Shown: positions 10,662 to 21,960 of the stretch, piece by piece
Layout of the letters: each line of letters opens with the position of its first letter
Numbering within the stretch: the stretch's first letter is position 1
Origin: Fasciola hepatica
Lineage: Eukaryota; Platyhelminthes; Trematoda; Plagiorchiida; Fasciolidae
DNA length: 64,000 bases
Assembly: GCA_948099385.1 (NCBI GenBank)
Contig: CANUEZ040000031.1
Span: 3,403,001-3,467,000 of the forward strand
Reading direction: 5' to 3'
The notes under the pieces: generated by a model
What the model was told of the DNA's origin: nothing
Seen by the model: only the letters and a program-made list of their open reading frames with translations
Databases searched by the model: none
Made by a program: the position numbers and the translations under genes

Positions 10662-13119
10662 CTGTATGTTGTGAAGGTGAAATAAACTGGTAAGGATAAT
10701 CCAAGAAGAAGAATCTAACATCGCGTGTCAATTTGGATTGGATAAAGCAAAATAACGTCAACGTAGAACAGTACATAATACGCTGCCGTACGAAGGAACA
10801 TATCCAAGCAAATTTGTGCGCCGTTTCGGAATTGTCAGCGTCAGCCTAAAGCATCTGTCTTGCTCGTCCGCTACAAACAGCATCGGTGTGCTCAGCAGAT
10901 AAGAGGACACGACAGAGAACAACGATGTCGTGATGGCCACTATAGAGCAAAAATTCTAACCCAGCATATCCATACATATTACAACATATTATACGCAAGT
11001 CAGTGTATGCCTTAACTTTCTAAAAGCCCGCTTGGGAATACATATGATGCCGATAACATAAAACGGAAACTAACAAAATATAAAAGGAACACAATTGTAA
11101 AAAGTTTTCGTTTTCCAATGTTTTTTTACTTATTCTAATGGTTTTGGGACACTAAAAAGCATGAGAGTCTACTAAATATGTCTCACAGCATTCCCATCAT
11201 GATATTCCGTAGTGAGTTACATCCCTAATTGTTGCTAGTCAACGATACTGCAAGTTCGCCAATTTTTTTGTGATTCAGGCTTGCTCTCCATCTGGCCATT
11301 TTACATATTCCCGGGGTCAACACTGATGTAAACATTCTTCCCATTCATGCACCTCGATATAAGTAAATCAGCAACTGAGATCGTGCACATCAAAGCTTAT
11401 AATCTTAACCTCTGTATGGTAACGTAAATGAGCCATTGGAGCAACACCGTATCATCGCTACGGAATTCGGTTTCCAGACATAGTGACAGTTCTGATAACT
11501 TTAGCCGATGTGGAAACGGGTGAGATTGTGAAGACGGAAACGTTGCAGACTAAACAGGGCTATGAAAAAGTAATCGCAAATCGAATTGAGCGCTCTATCG
11601 CAGCGCCTTACAATGAGAATCTGTGTGGGTAAGTCTCAAGCACTACAACGTTCTATTCCAGTACGTACACATCAAGCTCCAACAGACAGTGAGCAAAAAC
11701 TGAACTACGTAATAATCCAAACCCATGCTGAATATTGTAGGTCAATTAGGTCTATCGGGCCCGAATGGTACTGCAGTAAACAGATAACGAAGTAGATAAG
11801 AAAATGAACTGCGGTAGAAAAAGCTGCCGCAACTGATGGCAGTCAAGAATTTGTTTTATTCTACGAACAATGGCGCGGAAAACAAGTGCAAATGGTTAGC
11901 TGACTCAATCTCAGGGATGCTATCGGGATGGTTGGGTGCAGTTTTCCTGAGAATAACTCAAGTAGCCTATCATTACAGCGGAACTCCATACATATCATAC
12001 AAACGTAACTACATGAATGGACATCCTTGTAAAGTGATCAAACACTATCCTCTAAGAAAATACTAAACTGATGGGTTAAAAAGGTCGTTTTCATTCATCG
12101 CAGAGGAATTAAAAATGAACTAAAGAAAAACAAATCACCCTAAATACGGTGTGTATCAGCGATTATTCACATGCATAGGAACATAAAAGGTCCTTTTGCA
12201 AAAACTATGCAGAAATTGGTCTGGGAAGCATCAACGCTACTTTCTGGCGTTATTTGCCACCAACTGCCTAAAGCACGCGAACGGTAAGAAATATTAAAGC
12301 CGGTTTAAAGATAAATCGCACTGTATCCACCATAACTTTACACCAGGACACAAGCGCATCTTCCACAGGTCTACAAACACGATTTTTCTCGACTGGAAGA
12401 CGACTTTCAACTCAGTCGACTATGCATTTGTCTGGCGTTGACTCTCATTGAAGGCCACATTCGAGATTTATTTCTCTTCTCCAGTTTTTTTGCCTTAATC
12501 AGCCGAGGATGACTACATGGTTTTAGCAATATTCCATTCGAGTTCATTACGAAAAGCTATGCAGGCCTCCACTATCTTGTTACATTCTTTTTTCAAGTTC
12601 ATCATGGGGACGATTCCGGGAATGGCTCCATTTTTGAATGAGAATTGAGGCACAGATATTTTTGGACAGGTTCCGCAGATAAAATCAATACCTGAAGGAA
12701 ACTTAAATTATTTCCAAGTCTTTCTCGATTGTTTCAGCAATTGTGTGTCAGTTACTCGAACATATACTGCATCTTCGTGACATAAGGAAAAAGTAGATTC
12801 AGCACAAAATCACATCCTAGCAAGGAGCTTCGGGAAATCAGACAAGTTTCCTGACCTACAAAGCAAATCGCACAGAAGTTGAATATCGGAATGTCGTCAC
12901 GTAAATCGGAGATGCACTTTTACCTATCTAAGCAACTTACTACACTGATATGACGCGGCCATCCATCGTTTCAGTTTCGGTTTATTCAACCATTAACCTC
13001 ACATTTGTGTTTTGGTTTTGGTTGCCATCTCCAAGCATCGTCCAGTAAAGGGCGAAAAGAACAGAAACGTAAAGTGATAAACATCCAAGAAAACTAAAAT
13101 TGAAAGCGGAAATCAGGAA

Positions 13120-14800
13120 GACAAACATAGACCCCGAATGCAACTACGCCATTGGCCGCGACACTTAACAATATCACTAATGTCTCCAACCATGTGGTAC
13201 GCGGATCACGTGGACCCTAGTCCGGAAGTCTCACACGTCTTACGTGACCAAGTCCACTGGTCAAGGTTTTCATACCTTTCTTCCATGTCATGGACTAACC
13301 ACCTCGACTTCCCTTCCAATCACTACCGACCTCGGATAACAGCGTACGCCAAGGAAGTCTATCGCTGGGCATGCGTAACACAAGTCCCAACTACCTTGAC
13401 CTGTTTAGATTCAGTACTTGATCCGGAGACTGACTTCTGGTTCTCAACACTTTACATGTAAGCTCAGCATTCCTGATACGATGTTCCCGCCATATTCGGG
13501 CAATGCTACGGAGACATCGGTGCTCGAACACCGACGGTCTTCGCTTATCTTTAACTCCTAATGACCATGTTTCCATCGTTTGAGGTCTACTTGAACCAGT
13601 CCTTGCTGACATTTGAAGTGTCATACAGAGCTTCCTTGATCTGTTTCCAGTGTTCATCTGGGTCCTGGACATCCGGCCACGTTCATAACCGTGTAGATAG
13701 CTCCGCCTGAAAAGCAGATCGTCAGTTAGCGTCCAGAAGCAACTGAGCGGGACGGGACGTTGGTGCGACCACGGAAAAGACGTAAACAGAAGCGAGCACG
13801 CACCAAGGCGTGATCTCGGTCCACGGGCGTAGACCAAAATGAACGACAATTTTCAACTGATCCACGTCAGCGGTGACCAATCCCAATATGACTAATCTGA
13901 GTCCAGCGTTCTCAAGACGTAAGAGAACGTCATGTCAGTCTATGCCGCTTCTTATGGCGGAGGTTCGTACCCGCCAGAAACAATCTGTGGTCGGAGCACA
14001 GGTGGATGAGACGATCACCATCGTCAGTGCTATCGGCTGGGATTGCAAACGGTCCTCCACTGTGCTTTTCGGAATCTCCCAAACGGCCAACTTGGACGTT
14101 CAAATCATCAATAATGACGTGTGTTTCGAAGCAGCTGAGACAAATCCTGATACAACTTGTCCTTTGTCTCAAAGGAACTACATTCATTTGGCGCATACAC
14201 AGACACGACGAACGAGTATCAGCGCTTCAGTTTGTTGTTGTTGACACGAACAAAACCGCCCAACTGAACTGCACACCGACGGCTACTGACTGGAAGTTAG
14301 TCTAGCAATGCACACTCAGCTTTCATGCTCAAAACAATCCCAACGTCAGCGTGGACACGAGCACTAGAAACCGAATCACTCAACACACGAAGAGTGAAGC
14401 GAGAGACTGAGGATGTATCTCGGAAGCGAAGAGTGATCAAGAAGTGGGGTCGTGTATGCGTGTTTCGGAGACACAACATACATCTATTTTGAAAGTGTCA
14501 CGAGTTTTAGCGAGGGCAGCCTGTTGCCCTATCTGACATAGTGTGCGGACGTTGAAGGCAGCCAAGTGAAGTGAACATTAAGGCTTAAGAAGTGCATTCG
14601 ATTTATACCTGACACTACTGCTTTCTTCAGAGCCGCAATTACTCGTGGCGTTTTGCATCGATCTTGAATTAAGGAAAGAAAAGTTGGCAAGGTTCTTTGC
14701 AGGGAACATGCCGGAGGTTTCTGGGCGAACCATACTTCGCGGCTGTTCACACCACAGAAGAGGTCTTTCCGTCGCATATCGTTTCACTGACCTTAGTCCG
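13120..14800 (-). mobile_element. RTE-type LINE, copy B, with the RT domain deleted
   Basis: Read on the minus strand, it starts with the 115-bp 5' block (14764-14650). The endonuclease start A-F-N-V-R-T-L-C-Q-I-G-Q-Q-A lies near 14560, followed by V-C-C-V-S-E-T-R-I. Next come D-D-G-D-R-L and L-C-S-D-H-R-L-F-L-A near 14030-13950 and D-H-A-L-V-R-A-R-F near 13810. It then jumps to the C-terminal tail with V-F-E-H-R-C-L-R-S-I-A-R-I (about 13520) and L-R-M-P near 13350. The polymerase domain between endonuclease and tail is missing. Several stops are present. Flatworm RTE elements (SjR2-like) have this signature. Confidence 0.85.
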
Positions 14801-14899
14801 CCGTCCACCGGTGTCGTGAATGAGTTTGAATAGTCTTTGACTGTTACCTGAAGCAGCTGCTATTTCAATTTCTTCGTCTACCTTAACCCGTCAACTTTC

Positions 14900-16315
14900 G
14901 CGATCCTTCTAAAAACTATTTGCAACTTGTTTCTGCAGATTTCTTTCTACCTTATCCATCCCCTGACTGTTCCAGAACTGACGTTTTTGCTCAGTTAGAC
15001 TGATTGACTCTTGTGAAATCCAGTGTTTTTGGTAGACATCCGATGTGGGACCAAAGGTGAAACCTGCTGCCACGTGCATTGCCTGCTGGATATGAGCCCA
15101 ATGCTCATCTACATTACTGTTCGTCTTAGATCCCAGCCCATATATTAACTTTTGTTCATAACGGGTGCGGACTTCTGGGGCACACAAACGTTACACAGCC
15201 AACCGGGTTTACGTTAATGACCATGGAGCTGGAGAGACAATCGCATTAAAACTAATGCATGGTCAGACTCTATGTAAGTGGACCAATAGGATCTGCAGTT
15301 CCGAACAGAACTACACCACCGGTAGCTTACTGCGATATGGTCAGTTTGACTCAGAGTACCTGTAGAGTTAGGGCGCCATGTCGCTGTGCGACGCGAGCTG
15401 GGTCAAAAATTAGTACTAGACAGGAATAACCGATTGTTTGCACAAAACTAGATAAGCCTATCGCCATTATCTGAGCGCTCAGTGGTTAAAGCACAACGCC
15501 CACGTAAACAAGCTTCTTATGCACTAAGTTTGCCAACTTGTACACCTGAATCACCAGCTAGCACTATAATATCAGAGTCTTTGCTTCTGTGAACAAGAGT
15601 GGTGAGTTCATCACAGGACTCATTCTTCTGCGTGTCAGCGCTGCAGTCTGTTGGGGCTCATGCCGAGATTACAAATGGACTGCGCTTGACACAGCTATCT
15701 TTTTGAACGCCAACTGATCCTTGGAATCTCCCAGCTTATAAACGACTATTTACCGGGATCCGGTCTAAAAGGGCAGCCTCAGTCTTGTCAGTCAAGACCA
15801 TTCCTGTTCCACGTTAACCCGCAGCTCGAGCTACTTCGTCTCATGAAGTGCGCAGAAAATACCTTGATGAGATACCGGGAAGTTAGTTTAATCACACAGC
15901 TCGAATTCTGTATACACGTTTCACTTAAGCAGCAGACATCAGTCTTCAGAGAGGGCTAGGCACGCCTGCTGACCGGCTTATACAAGAGTACGCACGTTAA
16001 AGGAGCTGTGGTTCACAGGCTGATGAGGCTTGAGAAAATGTGAGTTACCAGACAGAGGATTATTCCCGACACTATTTGACAGTGAATCGTTGCGAGTATC
16101 GACCGTGTTATCAGTGGGAGCATTATGTGTGGATAAAGGGGGCGAAGAGAGGTGGTTGGGAACAGAAGACAAAGGTTGAATAAAAGAGAGGGAACTCTGA
16201 GCAGTAGCCCACTTATCACCAACCACTCCACTCGATGCAATGCGCAGTGCGGTCCTGATTATCCTACACGACGACCGATGCAGTATGGAATTCTTTGTAG
16301 TCGTGCACTTCATGG
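14900..16315 (-). mobile_element. RTE-type LINE, copy A, endonuclease part only
   Basis: The minus strand shows S-F-N-V-R-T-L near 15990, L-A-G-D-S-G-V-Q-V-G-K-L near 15565 (normally A-G-D-F-N), S-D-N-G-D-R-L-I near 15460, H-I-A-V-S-Y-R-W near 15330 and S-D-H-A-L-V near 15250. A linker follows at 15187-14909 with K-H-W-I-S-Q-E-S-I. The element stops before the polymerase domain. Frameshifts and stops show that it is old. It lies directly upstream (on the minus strand) of copy B in the same direction. Confidence 0.82.
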
Positions 16316-16422
16316 GAGATGTTGGTCCGGTACTGCTAGGGCGTCCAGCAGCAAAGTAGGAGAACGATTGGGGTTCTCAACCAAATGCTCTAATTTTAAC
16401 AAGAACCTGTCTGCAAGGCACC

Positions 16423-16655
16423 GGGGTGGCTGAGTGGAAGCCCATTAGTTTGAATCGATTATTGTTCCACTGATTTTGCCGATTGAGTTGCCAGCTCAAA
16501 TCGACCCCCAACCTGGAAGACCAGGAGACTAGACTTCGTCTAGTCTCTACCCATTGACCTTTCAAACATTATATCTTCGGCTTAAGGAAGTCATCCTGTA
16601 TAGCTCTTTGGGTCATAGAGGCACGCAAGCCATCACACCACGTCAAGGTGCAGTC
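16423..16655 (+). repeat. tRNA-derived SINE-like repeat, copy 2
   Basis: The head has GGGGTGGCTGAGTGG (A box) and GTTTGAATCG (B-box like) at tRNA spacing. The body has CCATTGACCT, CGGCTTAAG, TCTTTGGGTCAT and CGCAAGCCATCA as in copy 1 at 8.8 kb, in inverted orientation. An RTE endonuclease fragment joins its 3' side. Confidence 0.72.
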
Positions 16656-16765
16656 TCGTCGGAACACAGCTGGAAGAGACGATCACCATTGTCGGTGTGA
16701 TCGGCTGGGGAAGCAAACAGGCTCCAATGTGCCTTTCAGGATCTCCCAAACGGAGGCTAATAAGT
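16656..16765 (-). mobile_element. Short RTE endonuclease fragment (copy C)
   Basis: The stretch GAGACGATCACCATTGTCGG and the text after it match the endonuclease part of RTE copy B near 14000-14095, minus-strand sense. It directly follows the SINE-like body, which suggests that the SINE sits in or next to an RTE relic. Confidence 0.65.
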
Positions 16766-17028
16766 AGTTGAGATAAACGATGCAGTCTACCAAGCTGGAA
16801 GACATTTCAGAATACGATAAAAAGCAGTCGTAGGAAATGTGCACAGAATTACCCTACCTCTCAATGTGCAATTCGTGGTTAGACATAAGCCTTAGAAATG
16901 GCATCAATTAGAACCAACAAACCATGTATTCTCGGTATAGTTTATTGTAACGGCAATAAAATATCCCAGGCCAACTATGACGCCAGTCAAAATTAAGTGG
17001 ATAATCAGCTAAAATACACTGAACTTAC

Positions 17029-17228
17029 TTTCCACATGTAGAACAATGATGCGCGCGGTCTGGTTTGATTAGTCCACACGTGAGGCAAGCATTAATATTG
17101 CCGTCGTTCCCGACCATATAAACTGGCAAGTTACGCTTGATTACTAACTGCTCCATTATAGAACTTTTGTCTTGTTCGGCACTGTTCACATTGTGCAGAA
17201 GTTCCCAATCTTCATTGGTAAACAAAAA
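17029..17228 (-). CDS. DHHC palmitoyltransferase exon 3 (cysteine-rich zinc-binding domain)
   Basis: The exon begins at 17228 in phase 0 with FLFTNEDWELL, then carries a charged linker, then the start of the cysteine-rich domain: CLTC, the conserved IKPDRAHHCSTC, and a Gly before the splice. These Cys and His residues hold zinc in this family. The donor GTAAGT at 17028-17023 splits a Lys codon (AA|A), so the phase is 2. The block I-K-P-D-R-x-H-H-C-S-x-C is nearly invariant in ZDHHC2/15/20, which makes the assignment strong. The partner exon with the catalytic motif lies about 6.4 kb away. Confidence 0.92.
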
Positions 17229-19696
17229 CTGATGGTTGGAAAACACAATCGTATTTTTATTCAGTTGTTTTGTGAGTTAAAAAATGATGAAAATAGTGAT
17301 CATAGCAGACTGTTGATCAAAACAGTGCGTGTAAAATAGCAACAAAAAGTGCTGCAGCAAATGACCCATAAAAATGGCCACAATTTATCATGATTCAGAG
17401 TTCCGTTTTTAACTGATGCTGACTGCATAAGTTCGATGGAATGGGCACATATATGGGTAAAAAGCATCACAACAACACTATCAGTGATAATCAGTGATTA
17501 TGGGAGATCTGGAGTGGAGAATCATAAGGTTTTAATGGGTCAACGCACGAGCGATTCATGTTACCCCCACATTTGTGATCACTAATTCATGTGATACAAA
17601 AGTAACTCTAACACAAGGTAAAGGGCTAACTTGAAAGAAAAGAATACATCCTGAATACTACTGACTCAACCAAGTAACGGGCATTTTTCCGCTCATCAGC
17701 ATGATGCAGCCCTGACAATGGGTCATCAATACCATTGCCTTTTTGTAACGAAAATGATCCCCACAAAAGTAGGGAAACTGCAAATCGATGAAAGACCCGG
17801 ATTTATATGGTCTAGCTCACGATTTGTGGATCGCCTAATTCAATGATTAGTGCGTAAAAAATTGTTTATTGCCCCATCAATCGTATAATGCGTGAATTAG
17901 TTTCACCCAATGGAGCAAAAACTAGCCAGATTAGATTCTCCTTAAAACTCCCCCGGTATTCTTGATTTCAGTGACTCTTGATGAGAAGATTGGGATGTGA
18001 ACCCAGACGAAAAAACGTGATCGATTCCAATAAGCAATGGGGAGATCTGATGGAGACCTTTAAAAAGAAGGGGATGGCGTGGACTACTGGGCAACAGCGA
18101 TCCGCTACGTAAGCTCAGGTGAGGCGACAAGCCGAGAATACACGTAGCGAACGAGAAAAGGAATTAAAACCTATTCCTTCGCATTAGGAGTGGTGAATGA
18201 CTAGAACAGACTAACAAACTAACTAATAAGGTGATTGAAGCCGCGTCGACTGCCACATTTTAGCGAAGGCTAGAGGTGGCAAGAAACTGCTAGAAGACCG
18301 AGGGCAATAAACTATGTACGGTTCTGTACAAGGTTATCACATAGCTCTATACTCATTTTCCTTTATTTTTCATCACAGGGTTCTGACCGTATACTGATAA
18401 CGGGTACAGAGGAAGGAAATTCTTTATTCATTGTTTTTATCTACAGACAGTAAACGAATATGTTGCTCTTCATATCATCAAAACAACGGTAGACCCAAGG
18501 AGACCACTGGTGCAAAAAAACTGGACAAACAGGGACATTGTTGTCAAGTCCAGGACACCGAGCTGCACTAAGGCGAAGAGCCGAGTAGACTGACAGCCTG
18601 CACCTCAACATGGAGAATACTTTATCCAATCCGTTGTTCATTTGGGCGGCTATCCCTGGATTTCCGATAGCCGTTTACTTTTCATGTACGTCCGCTGGGA
18701 ATATAGCGATCCGGTTGTCTACCCTTGCATGGTTGCGGAGTGCAATGCGCTGCCAAATACCGAGCGGTCAGATTAAGTGAGACCAATTATGGAGAACGTT
18801 TGGAAGCCGCCAGGCTGTTCCCTATTGCCAACATGCGTATCCGTGGTGGCCTTAGTCATGTTAGGTGAATCAACCGTGGTGATTAGAGTTCAGACATCTA
18901 GTGCGAACTTCCGATTAGGAACGACGACCGGACCCGGGGACATGCACTGATGCCCCGAAAGAGACAGTCTGGCGGCTTGTCAGCCGTTTATTGTTCATCG
19001 AGAAGAGCGAACAATCTCCTAGACTATCTATCGATCGACGTGGTGGATGAAGGGAAGGGGGTAACAAAGAGGAATTATTGGCAGAGCACCGACACCTAGT
19101 CAAGTCAGTAAAGTGCAATCCAAAGAGGCTACTATAGGACGATTTCCCAATGCTTTTTACTGGAAGAGAGAACACTGAACCGAAGCAATAAATTCGATCG
19201 ACAAAAAAAAACAGAATACGGGGGAGGGACTAGAGGTTTCGTGAGCAAAAGATAACTTTCGTTCAAAGTCCATCACCAAGTGCAAACACGGCAGCAAATA
19301 GCAAATATACTGAACAACCAAATCTCCAGGTCGTTTTCAGTTAGGTGAGCGAATCAGCTCACAGGATCGTTTATCTTCAATCTTCTCGTAAGAAGGCAGA
19401 GGAAAATAGTACGTGTACGTCCCGGGACTTGCACGTGATGAGGTTCTCACATAAACTCTGGAAGTTTCATGACGACCAAGTAAACTGTCACTCAGAGCTT
19501 CCCTCACAGATTATCCAACTAATATACATGTACATATTCCAACTCAAGTTCATTCATTAAATAATTATTCAAATAATTATTGAACAACCATGTAACTTTA
19601 CGGCTCTAGCGAAACTAAAGTGGAAACAGGCAAACCTTTATGCTGAGAAACATGAAACAGTACAACTTTACAAATATTGCATATCTTATAACCTAC
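17229..19696 (-). other. DHHC gene intron 2, no recognised insert
   Basis: This intron of about 2.5 kb has a GTAGGT donor and an acceptor ending CCATCAG. I recognise no mobile-element protein in it; the short open frames lack family features. Confidence 0.6.
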
Positions 19697-19791
19697 CTCC
19701 CTTGGTGGAGACAACGGTTCCTCGAGAATGCATTTCGCGTAAGACCAAGCGAACAGGATTAGGAAAATATGATACATTATGAGGAAGGCGA
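19697..19791 (-). CDS. DHHC palmitoyltransferase exon 2 (second membrane segment)
   Basis: The acceptor TTTTCCAG ends at 19792 after an intron of 101 nt. The single base from exon 1 plus TC makes a Val codon and the frame continues for 31 more codons. The peptide has a hydrophobic helix ending FAWSYAKCI and then a proline-rich turn ending PPRE. The family has its second membrane segment and an N/S-P-S-K-E-like turn here. The donor GTAGGT lies at 19696-19691 and leaves phase 0. Length and placement match exon 2 of the ZDHHC2 group as I know it. Confidence 0.87.
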
Positions 19792-19893
19792 CTGGAAAAC
19801 AAAGATATGACGTACGCAATCGCTTACTTTTTACCGCGATTGAAGTTACTAAAACTGAGTGGAAGCAATAGCACGATAACAATAAAAACTTAC

Positions 19894-20020
19894 CAATACA
19901 CAAGGAATATACGTATGCGTAATACGACCATGCCACAATGAGTACTATAAACAGCACCGGAAGCCACTGCACGAATTTCATGCAACACCGTGCACATCCA
20001 TTCTGTCTACGGCCTCCCAT
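19894..20020 (-). CDS. DHHC palmitoyltransferase exon 1 (start codon, first membrane segment)
   Basis: The exon starts with ATG at 20020 and encodes 42 residues plus one base. It begins MGGRRQNGCARCC and continues into a hydrophobic helix from about residue 18 to 38. The run WSYYAY matches the same place in human ZDHHC2 (from memory of that family). The short basic, cysteine-rich N terminus before the first helix is typical. The splice donor GTAAGT lies at 19893-19888 and leaves phase 1. The alternative, reading on through the intron, runs into a different and non-conserved sequence. Confidence 0.88.
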
Positions 20021-20192
20021 TTAGACACGCAAAACGCGCAGCATACAGAAAACCTAAAAAGCCAGAAGCCCGACCTTGAAAACCCTACCACGCGCTCAAC
20101 GGGAGGTCAGTGCAGTTCACTTCCGTTCAGTTAGCACCGTTCAGGCAATGGCCACAGCCGATCGGGGCCCTAGAAGTCCCAACGTAGTACAC
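20021..20192. promoter_or_regulatory. Upstream region of the DHHC gene
   Basis: This is the sequence immediately 5' of the ATG on the minus strand and should hold the 5' UTR and part of the promoter. I see no clear TATA box or initiator. Confidence 0.3.
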
Positions 20193-20530
20193 GGGTACGA
20201 GGCTGAAACCCAGATACTCCCGGACCTTGTAATTATCTTGTTATCTGAATGTCTTGAAGTCTAAAAGAGTTTGGCGGGTACGAGGCTTGAGCCCGAATAT
20301 TCTCGGATCTTATATTTGCCTACTTTTCGTTCGAGTACAGAACTAAAAGAAACCGGACAACATGTGATGGCAGACGAGCGCGAGATCGATAAGCCGTTGA
20401 TCAGAAAATGGAAGTCATGAAGTCGTGAAGCACTGCACGGGTTCGAGGCTTTGAGCCCAATTGTCCCGGTTCTCGTGGAAATAGTTGATCGTCTGTTGGA
20501 TTCACTGGGCTGAAGCTAGAGTAAAAGGAA
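20193..20530. repeat. Three imperfect tandem repeats upstream of the DHHC gene
   Basis: Units begin at 20193, 20276 and 20439 with GGGTACGAGGCT, GGGTACGAGGCTTGAGCCC and GGGTTCGAGGCTTTGAGCCC. Each is followed by a CCCGG or CTCGG pyrimidine block, and the second and third by an ACTAAAAGAAACCGG / AGTAAAAGGAAGCCGG block. The start of each unit resembles a B box (GGTTCGANNC) and can form a small hairpin. They lie 170 to 510 bp upstream of the DHHC start codon. Confidence 0.65.
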
Positions 20531-20639
20531 GCCGGGGACAGAGACGACAACACAAACAAAATATATATAACGTCACAGAGTGTCTCACTATGGACATTGC
20601 TTTAAGTGGAATAAGGGTGCGACATTCATACACATATAG

Positions 20640-21960
20640 CGGAGTGGAAATGCAATAAAGACATCTATTTCATTATTTTGGACAAGACATTACTAGGTCT
20701 GACTTCTTCTTGTAGACACTTTTGTTCTGATAGAAAACAACATCTTCCGGAAGTGCGTTCCACAGAGTAATAAACCTGCAGCTAAAAAAGTTAATTCGTA
20801 GTGAAGTACGTGGTCTCGGTTTAAAAACCTTCCTGCTGTAACCACGGAGAAAAGAGGCTGGACAGGCGGAGAAGAGGCAGTCGCTTTGACCTGATTCAAA
20901 AAGGTGTAACATAAAAAACAGATCACCTCTTACTTGTCTTAAGTCAAGGGGATAGCGATTGAGGAGTGTGAGGCGGACGGGGTAAGGTAGGTGGGACAAA
21001 CCCCGTACTGCTTTGGTGGAGGCCCCTTTCTAGGATCTCACGGTCTCGGACATGACCAGAGTGCACTATCCGACTACGGTACTCCAGCAGAGGTCGGATA
21101 TACGTGCCGAAAATTATGGGGGAATCACCCCCAGAGATGAGCGGGAATGACCTCCGAATCATGCTTGGGACTCGAAAGGCAGACTTGCTCGCAAGTTGGT
21201 ACTGATGAGAGGAGTACGAGTTACTATCTAACCAGAAACCGAGCACCTTTCATCGGTCAACCCTGGGTAGTGTAGTGGCTCCGTTAATGGAAAACGTGTA
21301 ACCAGCCTCTCTGCCGAAGTACAAGTTCACGCATTTGTCACCATTACCTGGGAAGCTCTGAATCTCGGACCAGCGTTTTGTTTCATCAACTACAATTTGC
21401 AGGTTTTCAACGCTTGTACTGCAGAGGGCGACATCGTCTGCGTACATGGCAATGTTCGCAGGAAGGGCTGTTGGAAGATCGTTTAAGCGGACCAAGAAAA
21501 GAAGAGGACCTAAGACCGACCCCTGGGGGAACCCCAGTTGTAAATGGGGAGGGTTGAGACAAAACATTCCCCACCTTAACCACAAAGGTGCGGTCGGTAT
21601 GGAAGCTGCGTGAGATGGCCAACATGGAGCCTGTATTCCCGTATGTCTTAGGCTTAAAAAGAAGAGGGGCATGAAGGAACTTGCCGAAGGCCTCAGCGAA
21701 ATCGACGAATACAGCGTGTGGGAGCTGTTCTTCATCATAGGCTTCCGTTAGACTATCCGTGACAGTAAGCATATTGGTGATGCATGGTCTGCCAGTTAGA
21801 GGCCCATGCTGGACCGGAGAGAGGATCCTATCTGTATGCAGATGGGAAAGAACCACACTCTCAAGAATTCGCTCGAAAATTTTGCTGGTGATGCTAGTTA
21901 GACTTATGGGTTTGTAACTAGATGTACACATGGCAGGCTTCGGGCGCTTCCGAAATAAAC
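20640..21960 (-). mobile_element. CR1/Jockey-like LINE, 3' half, broken
   Basis: The minus strand reads S-S-Y-K-P-I-S-L-T-S near 21930, then the thumb-side parts of a reverse transcriptase. The catalytic box Y-A-D-D is at 21444-21433, preceded by G-S-V-L-G-P-L-L-F-L. The C-terminal domain ends around 20670. There are at least two frameshifts (near 21500 and 21250). The 5' part with the endonuclease is missing; a short ATT microsatellite (21962-21977) marks the 5' junction. Its sequence differs from the LINE family found four times elsewhere in this window. Confidence 0.82.

Larger units (their letters stand above)
10662..17028 (-). other. DHHC gene intron 3, RTE-rich
   Basis: This intron of about 6.4 kb runs from the GTAAGT donor after exon 3 to the acceptor before the 33-nt exon. 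It holds two broken RTE elements in the gene's own orientation, an RTE fragment and a SINE-like repeat. In 10662-13119 I recognise nothing. Confidence 0.75.
2567..20020 (-). other. Gene span: DHHC palmitoyltransferase, five exons found, 3' end missing
   Basis: Five minus-strand exons (127, 95, 200, 33 and 121 nt) join with GT-AG borders and consistent phase into 192 codons. The product resembles animal ZDHHC2/ZDHHC15/ZDHHC20, membrane enzymes of the Golgi and plasma membrane that transfer palmitate to cysteines of target proteins. The product has membrane segment 1 (exon 1), segment 2 (exon 2), the cytosolic cysteine-rich domain (exons 3 and 4) and the end of that domain plus segment 3 (exon 5). 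Segment 4 and the C-terminal tail are not found. The introns are about 0.1, 2.5, 6.4 and 7.9 kb, and the last two are filled with mobile elements. I see no stop or frameshift in the joined exons, so the gene is probably functional. Confidence 0.88.

Noticed and set aside
15460..15520. SINE head suggested by CGCTCAGTGGTTAAAGC
   Set aside because: On the minus strand this is part of the RTE endonuclease (S-D-N-G-D-R-L region), so the A-box match is chance.
17942..18641. Small minus-strand genes in intron 2
   Set aside because: The frames are short, have no conserved residues and lie inside a well-bounded intron.
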